Of a DNA stretch of 7,387 bases, positions 1 to 7,318 are shown in pieces; position 1 is the first letter of the stretch; each line of letters begins with the position of its first letter. Below the pieces are notes generated by a model. That model saw only the letters and a program-made list of their open reading frames with translations. It did not search any database and was not told where the DNA came from. Position numbers and translations under genes: made by a program. The stretch comes from a bacterium (GTDB taxonomy: Bacteria > Pseudomonadota > Alphaproteobacteria > Rs-D84 > CACZYB01), in NCBI GenBank assembly GCA_024692925.1, contig JAILLX010000011.1, forward strand, positions 1 to 7,387, given 5' to 3'.

Positions 1-10
1 AAATGATGTG

Positions 11-31
11 ATCAAAAAATAGTTTTTTGAT
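11..31. repeat. AT-rich perfect inverted repeat
   Basis: ATCAAAAAA (11-19) and TTTTTTGAT (23-31) are exact reverse complements around a 3-nt TAG loop. A second short hairpin follows: CAGGG (42-46) with CCCTG (53-57). A third possible pairing is AACAAG (62-67) with CTTGTT (81-86). The stretch 1-84 holds no convincing gene. The first hairpin could belong to the end of a gene left of the window, but its stem is almost all A/T and no clean T-run follows it, so I do not call it a terminator. Confidence 0.4.
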
Positions 32-84
32 AAGTTGAGGTCAGGGAAATTACCCTGTAAAAACAAGCGGTTAAATAATACTTG

Positions 85-113
85 TTGCAAAAAAATTTGA
101 AACAGGATATACT
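85..113 (+). promoter_or_regulatory. sigma70-type promoter of the cysteine-rich gene
   Basis: A -35-like TTGCAA (85-90, four of six consensus bases) is separated by exactly 17 nt from a -10-like TATACT (108-113, five of six). The predicted transcription start is near 120. No ORF with its own ribosome binding site begins close downstream, so this promoter would produce a leader of about 335 nt before the start codon at 454. The call rests on the motif match and spacing only; such matches also arise by chance in AT-rich DNA. Confidence 0.55.
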
Positions 114-333
114 AATCAAAAAAAGGGTGGTTTTTTGTTTATGCTATAGGCGAGGAACCAAGGTTTTCTGTGGGCTACAGGTGGGTTGTAAAGATTCGCA
201 GGTCTACATCAAAATCAAACCCTTAAAATGGGTGGAGGTTTTCATGCTTTTCTCCGCCCACCTTCTGAGGAAAACTCGGAAATCTAAGCCTCGAACTAAG
301 CATGAAAGTCACGAAATTAAAAGCCCGAAAAAG

Positions 334-354
334 ATCCTGAATCAAGTTCAGGAT
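334..354. repeat. short palindromic interspersed-type element
   Basis: ATCCTGAA (334-341) and TTCAGGAT (347-354) are perfect reverse complements around the loop TCAAG, and are followed by GACGG. From memory, very similar palindromes ending in GGATGACG are dispersed through intergenic regions of many alphaproteobacterial genomes. Only one copy lies in this window, so its repeated nature cannot be shown here. It sits in the leader of the cysteine-rich gene, 100 nt before the start codon, and would fold as a hairpin in the transcript. Confidence 0.55.
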
Positions 355-440
355 GACGGAGTGGTGGTTCTTCGGATGATGGAGGGGATAACCCTTCAAA
401 CGAGGAGTTGCAACCCCTCAAGAAAAAGAATGTTTAATTT

Positions 441-447
441 AAGGAGG
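441..447 (+). promoter_or_regulatory. consensus ribosome binding site that fixes the start at 454
   Basis: AAGGAGG is a full match to the anti-Shine-Dalgarno sequence of 16S rRNA and lies 6 nt before ATG 454. This strongly favours that start over upstream in-frame ATGs (for example 244 or 430), which lack such a site and would place the signal peptide inside the protein. GAGG at 444-447 can pair with CCTC at 416-419, so leader folding could hide it. Confidence 0.85.
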
Positions 448-453
448 AAAAAC

Positions 454-1155
454 ATGAAACTAAAGCATTTAATTTCGACTTCTGCGTTCATACTCGCAGG
501 AATACCAACCAACGCACAAGGACAACAATCTATTTATATGTGCCAAAGTTGCCCAGCCGGAACTTACTCCGCAGGTGGAACTTCAAAATCCTGCACACCT
601 TGTCCTGCAGGAACATACTCATCCGCAGGTGCAACAAGTTGTTCGCCATGTGCATCTTCGACCTACAGCAGTTGGGGCGGAAACTGTGGCCCAGTGACAA
701 GGACAAGAACCGATTATTGCACGGTTGCTGGTTCAACCTCATCCACCGCCAACCCAAAAACCGTGACCGAAAATGGAAATAAAGGAAATACCTGTGGTGT
801 AGGTTCATACTGCCCAAGTGGAACGAACAAAAATTGTACCGCATGTAATAGCAAAATATCTCACTCCCACTATACAACAAAGGGAACTTGTGATTGGGCT
901 TGTGATGCTGGTTGGTCATATAATAAATATACATATCCTTTTGGATGTCAGAATAAATGTGTTAGAACAATAACAAGCTCAACTTGTGCATGTTATTGTG
1001 GTAATTATTCATCAACAAGTCGTACACATAGTTATGGCGATGGATCAAATTGTTCAGATGAGGGGTGTAAAAATTCTACAAGTTCAGCTTATGGTGGTTC
1101 CACTTCTGGCTGTTCTGCTAAAGTTGAAACTGAAACAAGAACAATATGTGATTAA
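454..1155 (+). CDS. secreted cysteine-rich protein with ephrin-receptor-like (GCC2/GCC3-type) repeats
   Basis: This 233-residue protein has no assigned function. Residues 1-21 look like a Sec signal peptide: MKLKH, a hydrophobic core, and a likely cut after TNA. No other membrane segment is visible, so periplasmic or extracellular location is inferred. The mature part is Ser/Thr/Gly-rich and carries all 23 cysteines. Tandem repeats begin at residue 33, CPAGTYSAGGTSKSCTPC (33-50) and CPAGTYSSAGATSCSPC (50-66), then a degenerate third (66-78). They match the C-x-x-C-P-x-G-T-Y-S pattern of eukaryotic ephrin-receptor-like/GCC2-GCC3 modules. Two similar segments, C78-to-C89 and C220-to-C232, each contain V-x-T-x-T-R-T; the first, with W74 and CG at 78-79, faintly recalls thrombospondin type 1. 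Disulfide bonding is inferred, and the odd cysteine count leaves one free or intermolecular. The stop codon overlaps that of convergent dnaE. Base composition drops sharply from the 5' to the 3' half. Plausible roles are a surface or adhesin-like protein, but nothing in the sequence proves this. Confidence 0.85.
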   Translation: MKLKHLISTSAFILAGIPTNAQGQQSIYMCQSCPAGTYSAGGTSKSCTPCPAGTYSSAGATSCSPCASSTYSSWGGNCGPVTRTRTDYCTVAGSTSSTANPKTVTENGNKGNTCGVGSYCPSGTNKNCTACNSKISHSHYTTKGTCDWACDAGWSYNKYTYPFGCQNKCVRTITSSTCACYCGNYSSTSRTHSYGDGSNCSDEGCKNSTSSAYGGSTSGCSAKVETETRTICD

Positions 1156-4100
1156 AAATGTAATGTGATATTAGGAATTACCTTAAATAACTCCAATGTT
1201 TCAGAGGTAATTCCTTTTTTTTCGGGAAGAAGTACACTTACCTTTTTACCGTTTTCAATTACCTGTAAATGAATTGTTGTATATCCCGGACCAATAGAAG
1301 AAATAGCCTTTTTCACCGCACGAACAGAATCGACATTGTTTATTTGAATAAACATATTGGTGCCAAGCTGGGTATTTAAACTTAAAAACTCAATTTTATT
1401 TCCGAAAAGAGAAACTCTGCCATCATCGCCACATTTTGTATCTGCATAGATAAGTACAGGTTTGCCGGCATCCAAAATATTTTGAATATCTTCTAATGAT
1501 TGACGTGGTTCCTGTTTCGAAAATTTTGGATTATAGTTAGATTGCTTTCTTTCAAAGAAAAGTATATCAGCAACACCAAATTTATCGCTTATCTTTGCCA
1601 TAATATAGTTTTTACCACTTTTCGATGTGCGAAGACGGGCAGATTCGACAATACCAGCAACACTGATTTTTGTATCCTCTTTTATATTAGAAATATCAGT
1701 TGTATTTTTTGTTTGAAGAGCAATAAGTGTATTTTCATAAACATCAAGTGGATGTGCAGAAACATAAAAACCAATTACTTCTTTTTCAAACCCAAGTCGT
1801 TCCAATGGTTTCCATTCTGGAACTTCGGCAAGCCTTATATCATCACGTTTTATCTCAATATCATCAAGTGAAAATAGGCTTGTTTGATTTGTTTCCTTAT
1901 CCTTATTTATTGAGGCAATTTGTGAAAGTATATAACTTACATTATCAAACATTTTATGTCTGTTTGGCTCCAAATCATCAAAAGCACCAGCCTTTATAAG
2001 ATTTTCAAGCATCCTTCGGTTAAGGTTTTTAGGGTCAACCCTAGAAATAAAATCAGTTATATTTTTGAATGGTCCATTTTTTTCACGTTCAGCAACAATA
2101 GCCTGTACCACACCAACACCGACATTTTTTACGGCGGACATTGCATACCGGATTGCACCATTTTCCACAGAAAAATATTCAAAAGATTTATTTATATCAG
2201 GACGAAGAATTTTAATCCCCATCTTTTTTACATTATCTGCAAAAAATGCCAATTTGTCAGTATCAGACATATCGTATGTCATAGACGCAGCCATAAATTC
2301 CGGTGCATAGTGTGTTTTAAGATATGCAGTTTGATAGCAAACCCACGCATAACATACGGCATGCGATTTATTAAAACCATAACTTGCAAACTGTGCCATA
2401 GCATCAAATATTTTCATAGAAAGGTTTTCATCAATACCACTTACTTTTAAGCAACCTTCCTTAAAAATTTCACGGTGATGATCCATTTTTTCCTTAATCT
2501 TTTTACCCATAGCCTTACGCAAATCATCAGCCATACCCTTTGTATAACCAGCAAGTTGTTTACCAATTTCCATAACTTGCTCCTGATAAACCATAATACC
2601 GTAAGTTTCTTTTAATATAGGTTCAAGTTTTGGGTGAAGATATTCAATTTTTTCACCAAATTTTCGGGCAATATATGTTGGAATATTATCCATAGGTCCC
2701 GGACGATAAAGGGCAACCAACGCAACCAAATCTTCAATCTTATCAGGCTTTAGTCCCAAAATAACATTTTGCATACCCTGAGATTCAAGTTGAAATATCG
2801 CCGGAGTATTTGTCGACTGTAAAAGTTCGTATGTTTCCTTATCATCCATTGAAATATTGTTTATATCAATTTTTACCCCGTGATTTTTGTAAATCATATC
2901 ACAGGCCTTTTTTATCACAGTAAGTGTTTTAAGTCCCAAAAAGTCGTATTTGATAAGTCCAGTATTTTCAATGAATTTCATATTATACTGTGTCACCGGC
3001 CAATCAGATTTATCTGTCTTATAAAGGGCGACAAGTTCATCCAGTGGTCTATCTCCAATAACAACACCCGCAGCATGCATACCCGTACTTTTAAAAAGAC
3101 CTTCTATTTTAAGAGCTATATTAATCAATCCTTTCAACACATCATCGTGATCCACAGCTTCGGCAAATTCAGGAACATATTTAAGGCAAAGTGTAAGGTT
3201 TGCTTCTTTTTCAACTTCTTCACCTTTTTCATTTGTAAAGCGAACCTTATTTGGAATAAGTTTACAAAGTTCATCACATCTTGAATAACCGATTCTTAAA
3301 ACTCTACCAACATCCTTTATCGCATTTTTAGCTTTAAGCTGACCGAATGTAATAATCTGCCCAACACTATCGGCACCATATTTTTCCTGTACATAGTGAA
3401 TAACTTCACCACGCCTGTCTTCGCAGAAATCAATATCAAAATCAGGCATATTAACACGTTCAGGATTAAGGAATCTTTCGAAAAGAAGTCCAAATCTTAA
3501 CGGATTCAAATCTGTAATTTTCATTGCCCACGCCACAATGGAACCAGCACCACTTCCACGACCAGGACCAACAGGAATATCATGAGCTTTAGCCCAACCA
3601 ATAAAGTCAGCCACAATTAAAAAGTATCCTGGAAAACCCATTTTTATAATAACGCCAAGTTCATACTCTAATCGTTCCCAATATGGTTGTTGTGCCTCTT
3701 CTCCAATAATACCAGCTTTTTCAAGCCTTACTTTTAACCCTTCATGTGCACGTTCAGTAAGTAATTTATCTTCATCCGCACCTTTTTCAACATGAGGGAG
3801 CAAAGGTTTTGAAACAGTAAATTTATAAGCACATCTTTTTGCAATTTCAATTGTATTTTCTATTGCTTCTGGAATATCAGAGAAAAGTTCAACCATTTCA
3901 TCCGGAGATTTAAAATAATGCTCTTCGGTTTCTTTTCTTCTATCTTCTTCATCAACAAAACGACCATCCGCAATACAAAGCAAAACATCATGAGCCTGAT
4001 GCATATCGCGTGTAGCAAAGAAACATTCATTTGTTGCAACCAAAGGAATATTGTTGTCATAGGCTAGTTTTAAAAAATCCTTTTCTGTCGCATTTTCATC

Positions 4101-4643
4101 AGGCAAACCATGTCTTTGAAGTTCAATATAAAATCTGTCACCAAAAAGTTTTTTCAAAAGCAAACATTTTTCTTCTGCCAAAGCATAATTGTTTGCTAAT
4201 AAACATTTCCCAAGAATTCCCTTTATCCCGCCAGAAAGTACAATAAGTCCATCAGTTTTTCCCTCTAACATATCAACTGTTATATGAGGAAATTCTTCAT
4301 CCTTTTTTCTTAAATGAGCATAGGAAATAAGTTTAATTAAGTTATGGTATCCAACATCATCCTTTACAAGAAATATTAACTGAGAATAACGATTTTTAGG
4401 AAATGATGTAGTAGGTAAATTAAAGTCTACATCAAGCTGAGTACCAAGTATAGGTTGCACACCAACTTCTTCAAGATGAGTAGAAAATTCTGCACCACCA
4501 AAAATATTATTTGTGTCAGTAATCCCAGCGGCAGGCATATTATATTTTCGGCATAAATCACGAATTTTATCCGAAGTCAAAGCTCCCTCTGCCACAGAAT
4601 ACGCAGTGTGGTTTCTAAGGTGAACAAACGGAGCAATAGTCAT
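1152..4643 (-). CDS. dnaE: DNA polymerase III subunit alpha (DnaE1)
   Basis: This is the replicative polymerase subunit that extends DNA chains at the fork. It is complete at 1163 residues, against 1160 in E. coli. The PHP domain comes first (about 1-280). Its metal-site motifs are degenerate: HLRNH (8-12) instead of HxH, ITDT (41-44) instead of a D-H pair, and NECF (205-208) instead of NDxH. It is therefore probably not catalytic, as in E. coli, where proofreading comes from separate DnaQ. The C-family polymerase core follows, with GPGRGSGAGS (359-368), PDFDIDF (400-406) and YDFLGL (566-571) supplying the catalytic aspartates. Next come helix-hairpin-helix material (about 830-900), a clamp-binding motif QTSLF (920-924), an OB fold (about 990-1085) and a C-terminal region that in the family binds tau. 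The start MTIAPFVHLR aligns with the family. The gene begins 13 nt after the secA stop and is probably cotranscribed with it. I see no terminator for it inside the window. Confidence 0.97.
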   Translation of the reverse strand: MTIAPFVHLRNHTAYSVAEGALTSDKIRDLCRKYNMPAAGITDTNNIFGGAEFSTHLEEVGVQPILGTQLDVDFNLPTTSFPKNRYSQLIFLVKDDVGYHNLIKLISYAHLRKKDEEFPHITVDMLEGKTDGLIVLSGGIKGILGKCLLANNYALAEEKCLLLKKLFGDRFYIELQRHGLPDENATEKDFLKLAYDNNIPLVATNECFFATRDMHQAHDVLLCIADGRFVDEEDRRKETEEHYFKSPDEMVELFSDIPEAIENTIEIAKRCAYKFTVSKPLLPHVEKGADEDKLLTERAHEGLKVRLEKAGIIGEEAQQPYWERLEYELGVIIKMGFPGYFLIVADFIGWAKAHDIPVGPGRGSGAGSIVAWAMKITDLNPLRFGLLFERFLNPERVNMPDFDIDFCEDRRGEVIHYVQEKYGADSVGQIITFGQLKAKNAIKDVGRVLRIGYSRCDELCKLIPNKVRFTNEKGEEVEKEANLTLCLKYVPEFAEAVDHDDVLKGLINIALKIEGLFKSTGMHAAGVVIGDRPLDELVALYKTDKSDWPVTQYNMKFIENTGLIKYDFLGLKTLTVIKKACDMIYKNHGVKIDINNISMDDKETYELLQSTNTPAIFQLESQGMQNVILGLKPDKIEDLVALVALYRPGPMDNIPTYIARKFGEKIEYLHPKLEPILKETYGIMVYQEQVMEIGKQLAGYTKGMADDLRKAMGKKIKEKMDHHREIFKEGCLKVSGIDENLSMKIFDAMAQFASYGFNKSHAVCYAWVCYQTAYLKTHYAPEFMAASMTYDMSDTDKLAFFADNVKKMGIKILRPDINKSFEYFSVENGAIRYAMSAVKNVGVGVVQAIVAEREKNGPFKNITDFISRVDPKNLNRRMLENLIKAGAFDDLEPNRHKMFDNVSYILSQIASINKDKETNQTSLFSLDDIEIKRDDIRLAEVPEWKPLERLGFEKEVIGFYVSAHPLDVYENTLIALQTKNTTDISNIKEDTKISVAGIVESARLRTSKSGKNYIMAKISDKFGVADILFFERKQSNYNPKFSKQEPRQSLEDIQNILDAGKPVLIYADTKCGDDGRVSLFGNKIEFLSLNTQLGTNMFIQINNVDSVRAVKKAISSIGPGYTTIHLQVIENGKKVSVLLPEKKGITSETLELFKVIPNITLHF
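1174..1222 (+). terminator. intrinsic terminator of the cysteine-rich gene, inside the dnaE 3' end
   Basis: GGAATTACCT (1174-1183) pairs perfectly with AGGTAATTCC (1205-1214) around a 21-nt loop, and eight T follow directly (1215-1222). The hairpin starts 18 nt after the stop codon of the plus-strand gene. The orientation fits that gene: on the minus strand the same stem is followed by TAATATCACA, with no T-run. The stem is only moderately GC-rich and the loop is long, so its strength is uncertain. All of it is also dnaE coding sequence. Confidence 0.65.
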
Positions 4644-4654
4644 CTTTTATTTTG

Positions 4655-4659
4655 CCTTA
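4655..4659 (-). promoter_or_regulatory. dnaE ribosome binding site overlapping the secA stop codon
   Basis: Read on the minus strand, TAAGG contains the secA TAA stop and a weak AAGG Shine-Dalgarno, 11 nt before the dnaE ATG. The spacing is somewhat long and the match short. The dnaE start therefore may depend on ribosomes finishing secA (translational coupling), which is an inference from the overlap. Confidence 0.4.
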
Positions 4660-7311
4660 TTTTAATTTTCCGTGACAATATTTATATTTTAATCCACTTC
4701 CACAAGGGCATGGATCATTTCTTCCAATGCTTAAATCTACATTTTCTGGAATTTCCTTTAACTGTTCTGCGGGACGATTTTCCTGTATTTCAGTATTTTC
4801 ATCATCTTCATCAGTAAATTGAGCCATTCCTTCCTGTGAAAAATCAGTTCTTGCAAGAAGTTGAACAGTTTTATATTTAATTCTAAGCATATTTTCTTCA
4901 AATGTGATAAATGCTTCACGTTTATATTCATTCAAAGGATCTTTTTGACCATATGCACGAAGACCGATTCCTTGTTTTAAAAAGTCAAGTGAAAGTAAAT
5001 GTTCTTTCCAAATTTGATCTAGTGTTTGTAAGAATATAGCCTTTTCAATATAACGCATAAAATCACTAGAATATCTATTTTCTTGGAAAGCCATTCTTGC
5101 ATCACTTGCTTCTTTAACTAGGTTGAATATATCCTGTGGTGTTGCCTGAGGATGATCTTCCATATAACGTTTGAAATCAATTTTTACACCTAATTTTTCA
5201 AAGCAATCCATATCCAAACCGTTAAGATTCCAGTCATCAACAATACTTTTTTCAGGAATTGATTTATCAACAATATCTTCTATAACATCAAGTCTTATAT
5301 CATCAATATATTTATGAATTTCATCCAAAGCCATAACTTCGTGACGTTGAGAGTAAACAATCTTTCTTTGTTCATTCATCACATCATCATATTTAAGAAG
5401 ATTCTTTCTGATTGTGAAGTTATGAGCTTCGACTTTCATTTGTGCTTTTTCTAAGGCACGTGAAACCCATGGATGAACGATAGCTTCGCCATGTTTAAGC
5501 CCAAGTCTTGAAAGCATCGCCTTCATCTTTTCACCGCCAAAAATTCTCATCAAATCATCTTCCATAGATAGGAAAAATTTTGATGCACCAGGGTCACCTT
5601 GACGACCGGTTCTTCCACGAAGTTGGTTATCAATACGGCGTGATTCGTGTCTTTCTGTTCCGATAACATAAAGTCCACCAGCCTGAAGTGCAATTTCTTT
5701 TTTCTGTTTTATATCTGCCTTTATTTCATCGATTTTTTTCTTTAGAAGTTCAGGATCATCAATCCCTTTTGTGTCCTGTTGAACACGCATTTCCAAATTT
5801 CCACCAAGTTGTATATCAGTACCACGACCAGCCATATTTGTAGCAATAGTAATTGCCCCTGGAACACCAGCCTGTGCAATAATATATGCTTCTGATTCGT
5901 GATATTTTGCATTCAAAACCTGAGCGTGAATGCCTTCAGAAATAAGGTATTTATTTAATTTTTCTGATTTTTCAATTGAAACAGTACCAATCAAAACAGG
6001 TTGTTGTTTTGCATGACATTCCTTTATTAATTTAACAATAGCTTCATACTTTTCTTCCTCAGTCAAATAGATTTCATCATTGTAATCTACACGGCGAACA
6101 GGAAGATTCGTTGGAACTTCAACACATCTTAATTTGTATATTTCATCAAATTCTTGTGCTTCTGTTAATGCAGTTCCAGTCATACCGGCAAGTTTAGGGT
6201 ATAAACGGAAGTAATTTTGATATGTAATACTTGCCAAAGTTTGTGATTCGTTTTGAACATTTACATTTTCTTTTGCTTCTAATGCTTGATGAAGACCGTC
6301 AGAATATCTTCTTCCTTCCATAATACGGCCAGTAAATTCATCAATAATGTAAACTTGATCATCCTTTACAAGATAGTCGACATCTTTTTTATAAAGTTTA
6401 TGAGCAGTTAAACATTTATCCAAATGGTGAACAATAGTAGCATTTGAAATATCGTAAAGGTTTTTAACTTTTGTAATTCCCTTTTCAAAAAGAATATTTT
6501 CAACAAATTCCATACCAGATTCGGTAAGTGTTGCATTTCTATCTTTTTCATCAACCTTGTAATGTTCTTCTTTTAATAATGGAATAATTGAATTTACTTG
6601 TTTGTATGCGTCCGAAGTTCCCTCACTTGGTCCTGATATAATCAAAGGAGTTCTTGCTTCATCAATTAAAATAGAATCTACTTCATCGACGATTGCATAA
6701 TTAAATGGTCTTTGAACCAAAGTTTCAATTCTGAATTTCATATTATCACGAAGATAATCAAAGCCAAATTCGTGGTTTGTACCATATGTAATATCGCAAT
6801 TATATGCTTCTCTTCTTTCATCATCATCAAGTTCATTTAAAATACAACCAACCGAAAGCCCAAGGAAACGGTAAAGTTTTCCCATCCAGTCAGAATCTCG
6901 TTTTGCAAGGTAATCATTAACTGTAATAACATGAACACCTTTACCAGTTAAAGCATTAAGGTAAACAGGAAGTGTTGCAACCAAAGTTTTACCTTCACCG
7001 GTTTTCATTTCAGTAATTTGTCCATCATGAAGAATCATTCCACCAATAAGCTGAACATCGTAATGTCTTTGACCCAAAACCCTTTTTGCTGCTTCTCTTG
7101 CTGTTGCAAAAGCATCAACCAAAATATCATCCAAAGTTTCACCAGATGAAAGTCTTCCTTTAAGCCAAGTTGTCCTTGCTTTAAGTTCATCATCAGAAAG
7201 TTTTATAAGCTCAGGTTCTTTTGCATTAATTTCTTTTACTTTTGCACGATATTTTTTAAGAATACGTTCATTTTCTGTGCCAAAAATTTTTTTTGTAATA
7301 TATCCAATCAT
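4657..7311 (-). CDS. secA: preprotein translocase subunit SecA
   Basis: SecA is the cytoplasmic ATPase that drives unfolded preproteins through SecYEG. It is complete at 884 residues, against 901 in E. coli. The first nucleotide-binding domain has Walker A GEGKT (105-109), GTNHEFGFDYLRDNM (177-191) and Walker B DEVD (209-212). The preprotein cross-linking domain spans about 221-370, followed by the return to the motor at MTGT (377-380). The second nucleotide-binding domain has TNMAGRGTDIQLGG (491-504) and QLRGRTGRQGDPG (563-575). A Lys/Glu-rich insertion at about 510-542 resembles one I recall from alphaproteobacterial SecA. Helical scaffold, wing and IRA1-type regions run to about 830. An acidic linker then leads to the SEC-C zinc motif with C868, C870, C879 and H880, used in the family for SecB and lipid binding. 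The ATG has a good upstream AAAGG site. The gene leads the secA-dnaE pair. No lesion or missing catalytic residue is seen. Confidence 0.98.
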   Translation of the reverse strand: MIGYITKKIFGTENERILKKYRAKVKEINAKEPELIKLSDDELKARTTWLKGRLSSGETLDDILVDAFATAREAAKRVLGQRHYDVQLIGGMILHDGQITEMKTGEGKTLVATLPVYLNALTGKGVHVITVNDYLAKRDSDWMGKLYRFLGLSVGCILNELDDDERREAYNCDITYGTNHEFGFDYLRDNMKFRIETLVQRPFNYAIVDEVDSILIDEARTPLIISGPSEGTSDAYKQVNSIIPLLKEEHYKVDEKDRNATLTESGMEFVENILFEKGITKVKNLYDISNATIVHHLDKCLTAHKLYKKDVDYLVKDDQVYIIDEFTGRIMEGRRYSDGLHQALEAKENVNVQNESQTLASITYQNYFRLYPKLAGMTGTALTEAQEFDEIYKLRCVEVPTNLPVRRVDYNDEIYLTEEEKYEAIVKLIKECHAKQQPVLIGTVSIEKSEKLNKYLISEGIHAQVLNAKYHESEAYIIAQAGVPGAITIATNMAGRGTDIQLGGNLEMRVQQDTKGIDDPELLKKKIDEIKADIKQKKEIALQAGGLYVIGTERHESRRIDNQLRGRTGRQGDPGASKFFLSMEDDLMRIFGGEKMKAMLSRLGLKHGEAIVHPWVSRALEKAQMKVEAHNFTIRKNLLKYDDVMNEQRKIVYSQRHEVMALDEIHKYIDDIRLDVIEDIVDKSIPEKSIVDDWNLNGLDMDCFEKLGVKIDFKRYMEDHPQATPQDIFNLVKEASDARMAFQENRYSSDFMRYIEKAIFLQTLDQIWKEHLLSLDFLKQGIGLRAYGQKDPLNEYKREAFITFEENMLRIKYKTVQLLARTDFSQEGMAQFTDEDDENTEIQENRPAEQLKEIPENVDLSIGRNDPCPCGSGLKYKYCHGKLK

Positions 7312-7318
7312 TTAAACA

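Larger units (their letters stand above)
120..453 (+). promoter_or_regulatory. long structured 5' leader (possible cis-regulatory RNA)
   Basis: This untranslated stretch is richer in GC than the flanking AT-rich DNA and contains several hairpins. H1 pairs 229-237 with 252-260 (9 bp, one G-T). H2 pairs 263-269 with 275-281 (7 bp, one G-T, GAAAA loop). H3 is the perfect palindrome at 334-354. H4 pairs 382-387 with 392-397 around an ATAA loop. Competing pairings exist: 237-249 with 298-310 (13 positions, two G-T) excludes H1, and 382-387 with 414-419 excludes H4. CCTC at 416-419 can also pair with GAGG of the ribosome binding site (444-447). An imperfect direct repeat (351-364 and 374-387, 12 of 14 identical) lies in the same stretch. 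The reading frame of the downstream gene stays open back to 82, but without an ATG preceded by a ribosome binding site. I recognise no known riboswitch family; it could also be a decayed repeat element. Confidence 0.4.

Noticed and set aside
190..203. AGATTCGCAGGTCT resembling a tRNA T-arm
   Set aside because: No acceptor stem, anticodon arm or D-arm can be built around it.
267..280. GAGGAAAACTCGGA resembling the GAGGAAAGTCCGG core of RNase P RNA
   Set aside because: The match is partial, the other universally conserved RNase P segments are absent, and the stretch is better explained as hairpin H2.
82..453. In-frame open extension upstream of the cysteine-rich gene (124 codons)
   Set aside because: It begins at TTG without a ribosome binding site, has no recognisable protein pattern, would bury a clear signal peptide, and overlaps the promoter, hairpins and palindrome. 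The consensus site at 441-447 points to ATG 454.
580..660. Repeated CCTGCA / GGAACATACTC-like DNA as a CRISPR or tandem DNA array
   Set aside because: The repetition is at codon level from the CPAGTYS protein repeats; there are no constant repeats with unique spacers.
530..934. 134-codon minus-strand frame opposite the cysteine-rich gene
   Set aside because: It mirrors the repeats of the real gene on the other strand, lacks a convincing start site, and has no family-like pattern.
1152..1223. The hairpin at 1174-1214 as terminator of dnaE
   Set aside because: In the minus-strand direction no T-run follows the stem and the dnaE stop comes after it, so it would cut off the end of the gene.
1500..3284. 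Several plus-strand frames of 80-164 codons opposite dnaE
   Set aside because: They lie fully inside a well-conserved dnaE gene, are rich in Phe/Ile/Lys as expected of antisense frames in AT-rich DNA, and have no ribosome binding sites.
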